21,127 bases of DNA, taken from the IMG/VR virus record IMGVR_UViG_3300030616_000089, positions 1 to 21,127 of that record, one strand, 5' to 3'. Made by a program: the position numbers and the translations under genes. The notes beneath the pieces are model-generated. The model did not search any database and had not been told where the DNA came from. It saw only the letters and a program-made list of their open reading frames with translations. Shown piece after piece: positions 1-6,199 of the stretch. Origin of the DNA: a virus. Within the stretch, counting starts at the first letter, position 1. Every line of letters begins with the position of its first letter.

Positions 1-279
1 TCATTTCAAATCCTCCTCTGTGATGTTGAATCTTTCCATCCATTTATATAAATCCATTATTCTTGCTAATTTACACGGGTTATCAACTTTTCCAATATAT
101 TCTATATCTTCTTTTATCCACTTGATTGCTTGTTCTCTTATGTCTCTATCAAAAATCCTATTAATGATTTCTCTATCTCTATTATTGGGATTTAAATCTA
201 TCCAATGTTTTTTTATATCTTTTAATGTTTTTAGTTCTGTTTTATCTAAATTACATTTACCACAGGCACAGGTTTTCAT
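1..279 (-). CDS. Small Cys-rich N-terminus protein, mosaic paralog of 11716-11943
   Basis: A 92-residue protein of unknown function. The N-terminus carries three cysteines (C4, C6, C9) in a CxCxxC pattern and a fourth lies at C69, so metal binding is possible but no full zinc ribbon is visible. The rest is charged and probably helical. It shares blocks with the rightward gene at 11716-11943: TELKTLK near the start, a QAIKWIKEDI-like block in the middle, and the NITEEDLK end. At DNA level these blocks are nearly identical while the sequence between them has diverged, which looks like recombination between cassettes. It is the last gene visible of the 937-1 operon. Its ATG overlaps the stop of the 276-704 gene as ATGA and is preceded by a GAGAGTGAGAA-type ribosome binding region. 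The stop codon is at positions 1-3, so the gene is complete. Confidence 0.75.
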   Translation of the reverse strand: MKTCACGKCNLDKTELKTLKDIKKHWIDLNPNNRDREIINRIFDRDIREQAIKWIKEDIEYIGKVDNPCKLARIMDLYKWMERFNITEEDLK

Positions 280-704
280 TTTTGTTTCTCACTCTCCATT
301 AAATCTTCCGTCTTTAAATTTAATTTTTTTTCTTTATTTAATTCCCTTTCAAATTTCTTTGCTTCTAAATGTATTTTAGCTAATTCTATTCCTTTACTTT
401 TATTAGGGTTATCTTTTTGTGCTTTAATGCTTTCTCGTATTTCCTTATCTGAACATTTCTCATATCTTTTAAGAATCTCTGGACATCTTAAAATTAAAGT
501 TTTGTCTGAATTTAACATAACAATTCCAAATTCTGATTGTAAAACCATGTGATATGCACACATAGGAAGAAAAGTATTCAATTCCATTTCCTTTGTATTG
601 TTTGGAAAAACTATTTTCCCTGATTCTGTTATAGAAACAAGAGGAACTTCAACTTGTGAAAAACATTTTCTTTTACAATTAGGAATTATACATTCGTATT
701 TCAT
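276..704 (-). CDS. Putative zinc-binding small protein
   Basis: A 142-residue protein I do not recognise. Cysteines at 5, 10 and 14, followed by C49 and H52 (MCAYH), suggest a zinc-binding N-terminal half of about 55 residues. The C-terminal third (from about residue 85) is very rich in Lys and Glu and probably forms a long helix. It ends in ESEKQK, a variant of the ESEK tail seen on the hendecad cassettes, and this tail again encodes the ribosome binding site of the next gene. Its ATG overlaps the stop of the 701-937 cassette gene (ATGA), so the two are translationally coupled. A DNA- or RNA-binding role would fit a zinc protein in an early viral operon, but that is a guess. Confidence 0.75.
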   Translation of the reverse strand: MKYECIIPNCKRKCFSQVEVPLVSITESGKIVFPNNTKEMELNTFLPMCAYHMVLQSEFGIVMLNSDKTLILRCPEILKRYEKCSDKEIRESIKAQKDNPNKSKGIELAKIHLEAKKFERELNKEKKLNLKTEDLMESEKQK

Positions 705-937
705 TTCTCACTCTCCTCAATTAATTTATACTTTCTTCCATTATGTTCAATTATCTCTGGAATTTCATCTGGAATTTCATCTGGCTCAGCATTTATCTTT
801 TCACATTCTTCTTGATATTTCTTATAAGCTGGTTGTTGAACTTTCTTATATTTCTCATAAGCTTGTTGTTCAACTTTCTTATATTTCTCCAAAGCTAATT
901 CTTTTCTTTGTTTTTTTGTAAGTTTTTGTTTTTTCAT
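701..937 (-). CDS. Hendecad-repeat cassette protein, isolated copy with 2 internal repeats
   Basis: A 78-residue member of the cassette family that also fills 3111-5539. It has the fixed basic head (KKQKLTKKQRKELAL), two internal 11-residue repeats of the pattern AYxKYxKVxxP, a terminal repeat with a single Cys (YQEECEKI), and the fixed tail (PDEIPEIIEHNGRKYKLIE). It carries one small variation, a doubled PDEI element in the tail. No signal peptide or membrane segment is present, so it should be cytoplasmic. It is the first gene of its operon: a TATA box lies 26 nt upstream of the ATG, so the mRNA is probably leaderless here. The stop overlaps the next ATG. Function unknown. Confidence 0.8.
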   Translation of the reverse strand: MKKQKLTKKQRKELALEKYKKVEQQAYEKYKKVQQPAYKKYQEECEKINAEPDEIPDEIPEIIEHNGRKYKLIEESEK

Positions 938-957
938 AATGTAACCAAGTGTAACAC

Positions 958-967
958 CTTTATAAAT
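958..967 (-). promoter_or_regulatory. Archaeal TATA box for the 937-1 operon
   Basis: Read on the minus strand this is ATTTATAAAG. Its centre is about 26 nt upstream of the ATG at 937, the standard archaeal TATA-to-start distance, so the transcript should begin at or next to the start codon. The same element with the same GGT extension precedes the genes at 6411 and 10529. Confidence 0.7.
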
Positions 968-977
968 GTTTGTTTCA

Positions 978-1229
978 CTATTTAGTTACATTTCTTTTGA
1001 AAAATAAGCCTCTGTTAAATTCATTCTTCCATTTACTAACTAATCCCCTCGCTAAAATCCAATTAAATCCTCCTTTTAAGTCTTTATATCGAGATTTCCT
1101 TTTTTTAGCACTTTCTCCTTCTAATAGTGTGTCCTTAACTTTTACTTCTTTTGCTTTTTTTGTGATATACCTAAACAAATCACTATTTATTGGTTCAACT
1201 TTTTTTTCAAATGTTTTTTTTAAATCCAT
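978..1229 (-). CDS. Small basic protein of unknown function
   Basis: An 83-residue, strongly basic protein (many Lys and Arg, for example AKKRKSRYKDLK) without a motif that I recognise. Nucleic-acid binding is plausible from charge alone. The start is well supported: GGAGGTGA, close to a perfect archaeal Shine-Dalgarno, lies a few bases upstream and is inside the 3' end of the preceding gene, which it overlaps by 23 nt. No Cys, no membrane segment. It is the last gene before the promoter of the 937-1 operon. Confidence 0.65.
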   Translation of the reverse strand: MDLKKTFEKKVEPINSDLFRYITKKAKEVKVKDTLLEGESAKKRKSRYKDLKGGFNWILARGLVSKWKNEFNRGLFFKRNVTK

Positions 1230-1488
1230 TATTCACCTCCCATACAAAAGGTTTTTTAGGTATTAATATTTTTTGTTTTTCTAACATTCTAATCCAAAAC
1301 CTATAATAACTGCTTTTTGCTTTAGCTGTAGTTAATATAGGATTTCTTGATTTAAAAAAAGTAAATTTTCTATTACAATCAAAAGTATATCTTCTAATCA
1401 ACATATGCAAATCTTCTATATATAGTGAATCATACTTTAATACTTCTTGTTTAAACAAATTAAATTGTTTCCATTCTCTTTTTCTCAT
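1207..1488 (-). CDS. Small basic protein, possible helix-turn-helix
   Basis: A 93-residue, basic and aromatic-rich protein. The segment from about residue 53 to 83 (TAKAKSSYYRFWIRMLEKQKIL) could be a helical DNA-binding unit, but I cannot assign a family. It is the first gene after the 1489-1984 gap and is coupled to the 978-1229 gene by a 23-nt overlap. No clear Shine-Dalgarno is present upstream, and I do not see a convincing TATA box at the expected distance. Its start is therefore less certain than those of its neighbours. Confidence 0.6.
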   Translation of the reverse strand: MRKREWKQFNLFKQEVLKYDSLYIEDLHMLIRRYTFDCNRKFTFFKSRNPILTTAKAKSSYYRFWIRMLEKQKILIPKKPFVWEVNNGFKKNI

Positions 1489-1984
1489 TTTTTAAAATAT
1501 ATCTATTTAGTTACACTACTAATCTTCCCCCCGCACCCCCCATCTATTATACTTGAACACACTACTCTCTAAAGGTTTTACTTCAAGAAAGGTTCAAATT
1601 ATGATTTTAACTATATTTTAAGTAGTTTTTTTTAACTTGAACCTTGTTTGTCTGAAAACATAAGACATTACTCTATTAGTTCAGCTTCCATCCCCCCATA
1701 CTTGGAGTCCTTAATCTTTTAATTAGGCTATAAATAACAAAAACTTAAATCCCTCGAGACACGCACAGACAGACTTTCACTTACTTTTTCTAGTAATTCA
1801 TATTAGCTAATAGGTTAGATCCACCTCGTCTAACACATTTTTTCACTTCAACTTCTCCATTATAGGAACTTCGTGAGTGGTGTGAGTTATAAAATAGAAC
1901 TCTTTAGTTTTTATAAACTTTTTCATTTTGAGTAAGAGAGCAACAAAACAGATCTAATGATAGGGGACATTAAATCTCATTCCT
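1489..1984. other. Non-coding gap with dyads and C6 runs
   Basis: About 500 nt without a convincing gene, between the end of the ATPase gene and the next leftward operon. It contains two C6 runs separated by only 3 nt (1527-1532 and 1536-1541) and a third at 1692-1697, which are striking in such AT-rich DNA. It also has a 9-bp inverted repeat (1589-1597 with 1637-1645), a 12-bp palindrome TATTAGCTAATA (1801-1812) and a 6-bp hairpin (1814-1819 with 1829-1834). Transcription signals for the flanking operons are presumably here, but none is clear except the hairpin at 1950-1977. Confidence 0.5.
1950..1977 (-). terminator. Possible terminator hairpin after the ATPase gene
   Basis: AGAT and ATCT enclose TAATG and CATTA, giving a 9-bp interrupted stem with an 8-nt loop about 8 nt downstream of the ATPase stop codon. 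On the minus strand it is followed by a modestly T-rich stretch. The position fits the end of the 6411-1985 operon; the sequence evidence is moderate. Confidence 0.35.
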
Positions 1985-2905
1985 CTACTTTATATATAAA
2001 GCTGTTTTGTCCTCTCTATTGGAATGAGTATAATTGTTTATTTCTATTTTCTCCGCATTTTTAGCACTTTTTTTTGTACTTTTTTGTAATATGTCTGGAT
2101 TACCCTGTTTAGTATCATATTCTTTTAAATATTTAATTGGTAATAGTTTATAATGATTTCCATCAAAAACTAGGAATTTATCTTTATCTAAATCTAATAC
2201 ACTACTTCCTAATTCAACACCTTTATAGCTTAAACAAGTCTCCTTTACTTTGCTTCCATTTATAAAATCTGCTAATGTACTTTTTCCATAGATGAAAATG
2301 CTTAATTTTGCAGAGATATATTTTTTAAAATTCTCTGGAACTCCAGACAGAATTAAAACATTATTGTTATGATATATTAATCTTAATGTTTTCTCAATTA
2401 ATTTCCTTTTTTTCCTATCTTCTAAATCAAAGAGATTAAAAAACTCATCTAACACAATAACCGAACCTCTAATTTTTTCTAATTCTTCTATTGAATTAAT
2501 TTTAATATCATTTACCGATTTTTTCAATCCATAAGTATAAAGATTAAAAGAAAAGTCCTTTTGTAATTCAGTAAGTAAGTAATAAATTAAATTACTTTTT
2601 CCACAATTAGCATCTCCCATAATTCCCATAATAGCTGGTTTAGATAAGAGTTTTGGTATGCTTATTTTGTAATTGTTTTCTATAAATTCTATTTTCATTT
2701 TGTCGTATTTTTCTCCAGAGATTTCTTTTACTTGTTCTTTCATATTATCTCTTACTTCTTGTATTTTTTCTATTAATTGATTCTTATTCTCCATATAACT
2801 TATGTTGTTATCTATATTTGCTTCAATATCAAATAAATCACAATTTTCTTTTAATTCTTTTTTTATGAAATCTTTTAGATATTGTTTATGTGTTTCTGTT
2901 AGCAT
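1985..2905 (-). CDS. P-loop ATPase (AAA-like)
   Basis: A 306-residue NTPase. The Walker A motif GDANCGKS is at residues 97-104 and a Walker B motif (VIVLDE) is at about 149-154. A later hydrophobic strand (VLILSGVP, about 195) could hold a sensor residue. The first 90 residues are helical and charged; the C-terminal 60 residues are polar and probably flexible. The family cannot be named with certainty. It is not a ParA (no KGGxGKT) and not the terminase. Roles such as DNA translocation, replication-initiator loading or virion assembly are all possible. The ribbon-helix-helix gene lies 5 nt upstream in the same operon, so the two may work together as a DNA-binding protein and an ATPase. The gene is last in the 6411-1985 operon. 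The upstream sequence is A-rich with no strong Shine-Dalgarno. Confidence 0.8.
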   Translation of the reverse strand: MLTETHKQYLKDFIKKELKENCDLFDIEANIDNNISYMENKNQLIEKIQEVRDNMKEQVKEISGEKYDKMKIEFIENNYKISIPKLLSKPAIMGIMGDANCGKSNLIYYLLTELQKDFSFNLYTYGLKKSVNDIKINSIEELEKIRGSVIVLDEFFNLFDLEDRKKRKLIEKTLRLIYHNNNVLILSGVPENFKKYISAKLSIFIYGKSTLADFINGSKVKETCLSYKGVELGSSVLDLDKDKFLVFDGNHYKLLPIKYLKEYDTKQGNPDILQKSTKKSAKNAEKIEINNYTHSNREDKTALYIK

Positions 2906-2910
2906 TTTTT

Positions 2911-3114
2911 TTATATTTCTAAAGTTTTTATTTTGCTAATCGCTGTATCTTTTTTAATTTCTTCTTTTTCTTTTGTATCAACAGGTTTTTCCTTTAACAA
3001 ATCAAGTAAAGCCTCATTTAAACTACTAAAACCCATATCTATCTTATGGTATTCCAGCCTTTTTTTCAATTCTGGAGACACAAATATTGGTTTAAATTTT
3101 GTTTTCATTTTCAT
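2911..3114 (-). CDS. Ribbon-helix-helix-like DNA-binding protein
   Basis: A 67-residue protein. Residues 8-40 have the layout of a ribbon-helix-helix (CopG/Arc-like) domain: a short strand (FKPIFVS), a helix (PELKKRLEYHKI), a turn and a second helix (SSLNEALLDLL). A charged tail follows. Proteins of this size and fold normally bind operators as dimers, so it is a candidate repressor or a partner of the downstream ATPase. Its ATG overlaps the stop of the 3111-3329 cassette (ATGA) and uses the ribosome binding site encoded in that tail. The tight coupling places it in the same operon as the cassette array. Confidence 0.7.
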   Translation of the reverse strand: MKMKTKFKPIFVSPELKKRLEYHKIDMGFSSLNEALLDLLKEKPVDTKEKEEIKKDTAISKIKTLEI

Positions 3115-3329
3115 TTCTCACCCTCCTCAATTAATTTATACTTTCTTCCATTATGTTCAATTATCATTTCATCTGGCTCAGCATTTATCTTTCTACATTC
3201 TTTTAAATATTTCTTACCAGCTAAATCTAGAACTTTCAAATATTTCTTCCAAGCTAATTCTTTAACTTTCTCATATTCCTTCCAAACTAAATCTTTTCTT
3301 TGTTCTTTTGTGAGTTTTTGTTTTTTCAT
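3111..3329 (-). CDS. Hendecad-repeat cassette protein, copy with 2 internal repeats
   Basis: A 72-residue cassette protein, last of the tandem array. It has the basic head, two internal 11-residue repeats (WKEYEKVKELA and WKKYLKVLDLA), a terminal repeat with Cys (LKECRKI), and a shortened tail in which the PDEIPE element is reduced to PDEM before IIEHNGRKYKL. Repeat positions 2, 5 and 8 are Trp or Gly, Tyr and Val, consistent with an 11-residue helical periodicity. The start overlaps the stop of the 3326-3586 copy and its own stop overlaps the ribbon-helix-helix start. Confidence 0.8.
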   Translation of the reverse strand: MKKQKLTKEQRKDLVWKEYEKVKELAWKKYLKVLDLAGKKYLKECRKINAEPDEMIIEHNGRKYKLIEEGEK

Positions 3330-3586
3330 TTCTCACCCTCAATTAATTTATACTTTCTTCCATTATGTTCAATTATCTCTGGAATTTCATCTGGCTCAGA
3401 ATCTATCTTTTCACATTCTTTCTCATATTCCTCATAAGCAGGGACTGCAACTTTCTCAAATTTCTTCCAAGATAATGCTTGAGCTTTCTCATGTTCATTC
3501 AAAGCTGGGGCTATAACTTTCTCATATTTCTCCAAAGCTAATTTTTTTCTTTGTTTTTTTGTGAGTTTTTGTTTTGTCATTTTCAT
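3326..3586 (-). CDS. Hendecad-repeat cassette protein, copy with 3 internal repeats
   Basis: An 86-residue cassette protein. The head starts MKMTKQKLTKKQRK, with a second possible ATG two codons in. I keep the first because it overlaps the previous stop as ATGA. Three internal repeats include a divergent one (ALNEHEKAQAL) and a following SWKKFEKVAVP in which Tyr is replaced by Phe. The terminal repeat has the Cys, and the tail is the IIEHNGRKYKLIE type. Divergence inside individual repeats shows that the copies are old enough to drift and are not an assembly duplication. Confidence 0.8.
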   Translation of the reverse strand: MKMTKQKLTKKQRKKLALEKYEKVIAPALNEHEKAQALSWKKFEKVAVPAYEEYEKECEKIDSEPDEIPEIIEHNGRKYKLIEGEK

Positions 3587-3840
3587 TTCTCACTCTCCAT
3601 TATTCTTTTATATCTAATTCCATTATGTTCAATTATCTCTGGAATTTCATCTGGCTCAGAATCTATCTTTTTACATTCTTCTAAATATTTCCTATAAACA
3701 GGGACTATAAATTTTTTATATTTCTTCCAAGCTAGTTTTCTAAATTTTTCATATTCCTTCCAAGCTGGTTTTCTAAATTTCTCATATTCCTTCCAAGCTA
3801 ATTCTTTTCTTTGTTTTTTTGTGAGTTTTTGTTTTTTCAT
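3583..3840 (-). CDS. Hendecad-repeat cassette protein, KF-type repeats
   Basis: An 85-residue cassette protein with three internal repeats in which the usual YEKV is replaced by YEKF (WKEYEKFRKPA twice in succession, then WKKYKKFIVP). The consecutive near-identical repeats indicate duplication of a 33-bp unit within this gene. The tail is the variant IIEHNGIRYKRIMESEK. Coupled by ATGA overlaps at both ends. No membrane segment or signal peptide. Confidence 0.8.
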   Translation of the reverse strand: MKKQKLTKKQRKELAWKEYEKFRKPAWKEYEKFRKLAWKKYKKFIVPVYRKYLEECKKIDSEPDEIPEIIEHNGIRYKRIMESEK

Positions 3841-4103
3841 TTCAAATCCTCCTCTAAATCTATCTTTTCACATTCTTCTTGATATTTTTCCCAAGCGGAG
3901 TCTTTAACTTTTTCATATTCATTCAAAGCAGGGTCTATAACTTTCTCATATTTCTTATAAGCAGGGACTGCAACTTTTTCATATTTCTCATAAGCTAATT
4001 CTTTAACTTTCTCATATTTCTTATAAGCTAGTTGTCTAACTTTTTCATATTCATTCAAAGCTAATTCTTTTCTTTGTTTTTTTGTGAGTTTTTGTTTTTT
4101 CAT
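3837..4103 (-). CDS. Hendecad-repeat cassette protein with 5 internal repeats and EEDLK tail
   Basis: An 88-residue cassette protein with five internal repeats and a different tail: after the terminal CEKI it ends directly in DLEEDLK and lacks the HNGRKYKL element. The DNA of this tail (GAGGAGGATTTGAAATGA) is the same 18-nt ending used by the unrelated-looking genes at 1-279 and 11716-11943 and by the cassette at 9579-9713. It provides an AGGAGG ribosome binding site and the ATGA coupling for the next gene, so the ending behaves as an exchangeable module. Confidence 0.8.
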   Translation of the reverse strand: MKKQKLTKKQRKELALNEYEKVRQLAYKKYEKVKELAYEKYEKVAVPAYKKYEKVIDPALNEYEKVKDSAWEKYQEECEKIDLEEDLK

Positions 4104-4426
4104 TTCTCACCCTCAATTAATTTATACTTTCTTCCATTATGTTCAATTATCTCTGGAATTTCATCTGGCTCAGAATCTATCTTTTTATATTCTTCTTTAT
4201 ATTTCTCCAAAGCTAATTCTCTAACTTTCTTATATTTCTTATAAGCTAAATCTCGAACTTTCTCATATTTCTTCCAAGCTGGTTGTTTCACTTTTTCATA
4301 TTTCTTCAAAGCTTGTTGTTCAACTTTCTCATATTCCTCATAAGCAGGGACTGCAACTTTCCAATATTCCTCCAAAGCTAAATCTTTTCTTTGTTCTTTT
4401 GTGAGTTTTTGTTTTGTCATTTTCAT
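4100..4426 (-). CDS. Hendecad-repeat cassette protein, longest copy (108 residues)
   Basis: The longest cassette of the array, with the MKMTKQKL head, five internal repeats and a terminal repeat in which the usual Cys is Tyr (KEEYKKI). The first repeat has Trp at the position normally taken by Glu (EEYWKVAVP), also seen in the copy at 4683-4940, showing that those two share an N-terminal part. The tail is the IIEHNGRKYKLIE type. ATGA overlaps at both ends. Confidence 0.8.
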   Translation of the reverse strand: MKMTKQKLTKEQRKDLALEEYWKVAVPAYEEYEKVEQQALKKYEKVKQPAWKKYEKVRDLAYKKYKKVRELALEKYKEEYKKIDSEPDEIPEIIEHNGRKYKLIEGEK

Positions 4427-4686
4427 TTCTCACTCTCCATTATTCTTTTATATCTAATTCCATCCTGTTCAATTATCTCTGGAATTTCATCTGGCTCAGA
4501 ATCTATCTTTTTATATTCTTCTTGATATTTCTCATAAGCGGGGGCTATAACTTTCACATATTTCTCATAAGCTAATTCTTTAACTTTCTCATATTCCTCA
4601 TAAGCGGGGGCTATAACTTTCTCATATTTCTCCAAAGCTAATTTTTTTCTTTGTTTTTTTGTAAGTTTTTGTTTTGTCATTTTCAT
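4423..4686 (-). CDS. Hendecad-repeat cassette protein, copy with 3 internal repeats
   Basis: An 87-residue cassette protein with the MKMTKQKL head, three internal repeats (two of them ending VIAP) and a terminal repeat with Tyr in place of Cys. The tail is the EQDGIRYKRIMESEK variant, shared with the next copy upstream, so tails and heads do not co-vary along the array. ATGA overlaps at both ends. Confidence 0.8.
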   Translation of the reverse strand: MKMTKQKLTKKQRKKLALEKYEKVIAPAYEEYEKVKELAYEKYVKVIAPAYEKYQEEYKKIDSEPDEIPEIIEQDGIRYKRIMESEK

Positions 4687-5243
4687 TTCTCACTCTCCAT
4701 TATTCTTTTATATCTAATTCCATCCTGTTCAATTATCTCTGGAATTTCATCTGGCTCAGAATCTATCTTTTTACATTCTTCCTCATATTTATTATAAGCT
4801 AAATCTATAACTTTCAAATATTTCTCCCAAGCTGGTTGTTTAACTTTTTTATATTTCTTATAAGCTTGTTGTTCAACTTTCCAATATTCCTCCAAAGCTA
4901 AATCTTTTCTTTGTTCTTTTGTAAGTTTTTGTTTTGTCATTTCTCGCCCCCCCTTTAATTTCTTCAAACAATCATCCAAATCTTTGAATTGAATTATGTT
5001 TTCTTTAGGTTTAGGAGTTTCCCATTTTTCACCAGTAGAATCCTCATAATAAACCACAATTCTGTTTTCATCAAATTTTCTCCTTACCCAAAAATCATTA
5101 GAATTCTCCCAATAAACTTGATTTCCATTTTCATCAAACTTTCTCTTTATCCAAAAACCAGTAGAATCCTCCCAATAAACTACATGTCCTTTACTATCAT
5201 AAATACTTGTTATTCCGTTTTCTTTTTCTATTTTGTATTTCAT
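4683..5243 (-). CDS. Fusion: three tryptophan/DENG-type repeats joined to a hendecad cassette through a G7 run
   Basis: A 186-residue reading frame. Residues 1-101 hold three repeats of about 21 residues with the pattern VxYxEDSTGxWxxRKFDENGN, similar to small repeat proteins common in tailed phages. From Met102 (ATG at 4940-4938) it continues in frame as a normal cassette (TKQKLTKEQRKDLALEEYW..., three internal repeats, EQDGIRYKRI tail). The junction is a run of seven G on the minus strand (C7 at 4947-4953). With six G the first part would end as GGEK followed by TGA, overlapping the cassette ATG as ATGA, exactly as at every other junction in this array. The fusion is therefore either real and recent, a slippage site, or a one-base sequencing error. 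An independent start at 4940 is also likely to be used. Confidence 0.75.
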   Translation of the reverse strand: MKYKIEKENGITSIYDSKGHVVYWEDSTGFWIKRKFDENGNQVYWENSNDFWVRRKFDENRIVVYYEDSTGEKWETPKPKENIIQFKDLDDCLKKLKGGREMTKQKLTKEQRKDLALEEYWKVEQQAYKKYKKVKQPAWEKYLKVIDLAYNKYEEECKKIDSEPDEIPEIIEQDGIRYKRIMESEK

Positions 5244-5539
5244 TCCTCACTCTCCATTAATTTATACTTTCTTCCATTATATTCAATTATCTTTGGAATT
5301 TCATCTGGAATTTCATCTGGCTCAGAATCTATCTTTTTACATTCTTCTTGATATTTCTCATAAGCTGGTTGTCTAACTTTCTCATATTCCTCATAAGCAG
5401 GGTCTGCAACTTTCTCATATTCCTCATAAGCGGGGGCTATAACTTTTTCATATTTCTTATAAGCTAATTCTTTAACTTTCTCATATTCCTCCAAAGCTAA
5501 ATCTTTTCTTTGTTCTTTTGTAAGTTTTTGTTTTTTCAT
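5240..5539 (-). CDS. Hendecad-repeat cassette protein, first of the array, 4 internal repeats
   Basis: A 99-residue cassette protein opening the tandem array. I start it at the ATG at 5539 because the head then matches the other copies (MKKQKLTKEQRKDLAL) and GGTGAT, a good Shine-Dalgarno, lies just upstream over the previous stop codon. An upstream in-frame TTG would add four residues. Four internal repeats (including VIAPAYEEYEKVADPAYEE) are the clearest example of the 11-residue period. The tail has the doubled PDEI element as in 701-937 and ends YNGRKYKLMESEE. Confidence 0.8.
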   Translation of the reverse strand: MKKQKLTKEQRKDLALEEYEKVKELAYKKYEKVIAPAYEEYEKVADPAYEEYEKVRQPAYEKYQEECKKIDSEPDEIPDEIPKIIEYNGRKYKLMESEE

Positions 5540-5544
5540 TTTAA

Positions 5545-6006
5545 TCACCAACTTGAATGATATTCAAATTCCCACTCCTCAGGAAGTGTTAAACATCTTT
5601 CCATTATTTTAATTGTTTCTTCTAAATCCATAAAATAATACTCATCATATTCTACACCTCCAAAAAAGAAACCCCTTTGAACAGGCAACATTTCTTCTGC
5701 TTTTTTTACTTTATCTTTTTTTGAAGAATTTAAAATAATTTTACAGATTTTCAATAGTTCTCTTAATTGTTCTCTACTTACATAACTTCTTTGACACTCA
5801 TCAACTTCATTTTGACAATTATCAACAAACCATTTATGAATCTGATTTGCTTTTCTCCAATATCCCACTTCAAAAGAAACTTCAATATAATCCAAATTCC
5901 CAGATTTATACATTTCTGGAAATAGTTTTCTCACTTTATCTGCTTCTTCTTCATTTTGATATTTTCCTAAATGCTTTTTAGCCGATAAATACATATCTAA
6001 ACCCAT
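5545..6006 (-). CDS. Conserved phage protein of unknown function (MGLDMYLS family)
   Basis: A 153-residue protein. I recognise the overall pattern from many tailed phages: MGLDMYL at the N-terminus, VGYWRKANQIHKWFVDN in the middle (about residues 48-64), a YVSREQLRELLKIC helix, RGFFFGGVEYDEYYFMDLEETI, and the end EYHSSW. No function is established to my knowledge. The length matches the family. It sits directly upstream of the cassette array and directly downstream of two small genes from the 6436-6446 promoter, so it is an early gene. No signal peptide or membrane segment. It supports the viral assignment of the leftward half. Confidence 0.85.
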   Translation of the reverse strand: MGLDMYLSAKKHLGKYQNEEEADKVRKLFPEMYKSGNLDYIEVSFEVGYWRKANQIHKWFVDNCQNEVDECQRSYVSREQLRELLKICKIILNSSKKDKVKKAEEMLPVQRGFFFGGVEYDEYYFMDLEETIKIMERCLTLPEEWEFEYHSSW

Positions 6007-6007
6007 T

Positions 6008-6199
6008 TTAAATTGCCTCCAATTTTTCTTTATTTATTTGACATTCCTCTAAATCTATTAATCCAAGAGCTTCTAAATCAAGAATTTTCTTTCTTAATTC
6101 TTCAACCTCTCCATAATAGATTTTATGTCTTTTATTTGCTTTACCAAGTTCAAAAGAATTTGGTTTTTCTACTTTATTTACTACTTCTTGTATTTCCAT
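6008..6199 (-). CDS. Small phage-type protein of unknown function
   Basis: A 63-residue protein with a PNSFELGKANKRHKIYY core followed by an EELRKKILDLEALG helix. I have seen this layout in small phage proteins, but no function can be named. The ATG shares its first base with the stop of the upstream zinc-ribbon gene, and GGAGG lies 8 nt upstream. It is followed at once by the MGLDMYLS-family gene. Confidence 0.7.
   Translation of the reverse strand: MEIQEVVNKVEKPNSFELGKANKRHKIYYGEVEELRKKILDLEALGLIDLEECQINKEKLEAI

Larger units (their letters stand above)
3111..5539 (-). repeat. Array of 8 paralogous hendecad cassettes
   Basis: Eight head-repeat-tail genes follow each other, each overlapping the next by 4 nt. 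Internal 33-bp units number 2, 3, 3, 5, 5, 3, 3 and 4 from the 3111 end upward. Heads and tails are nearly identical in DNA, while the units vary. Three further copies lie at 701-937, 9424-9582 and 9579-9713. Confidence 0.85.

Noticed and set aside
983-988. AGTTAC word near several promoters as a regulator site
   Set aside because: A hexamer of this composition is expected about a dozen times by chance in the window; only the 11-bp dyad at 11093-11137 stands out.
1985-3114. ParA/ParB-type partition pair
   Set aside because: The ATPase lacks the deviant Walker A KGGxGKT of ParA, so only a general ATPase plus ribbon-helix-helix pair can be claimed.
3111-5539. CRISPR-like regularly spaced repeats
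   Set aside because: The repeats are in frame, 33-bp units vary, and they encode the hendecad proteins; there are no constant repeats with unique spacers.
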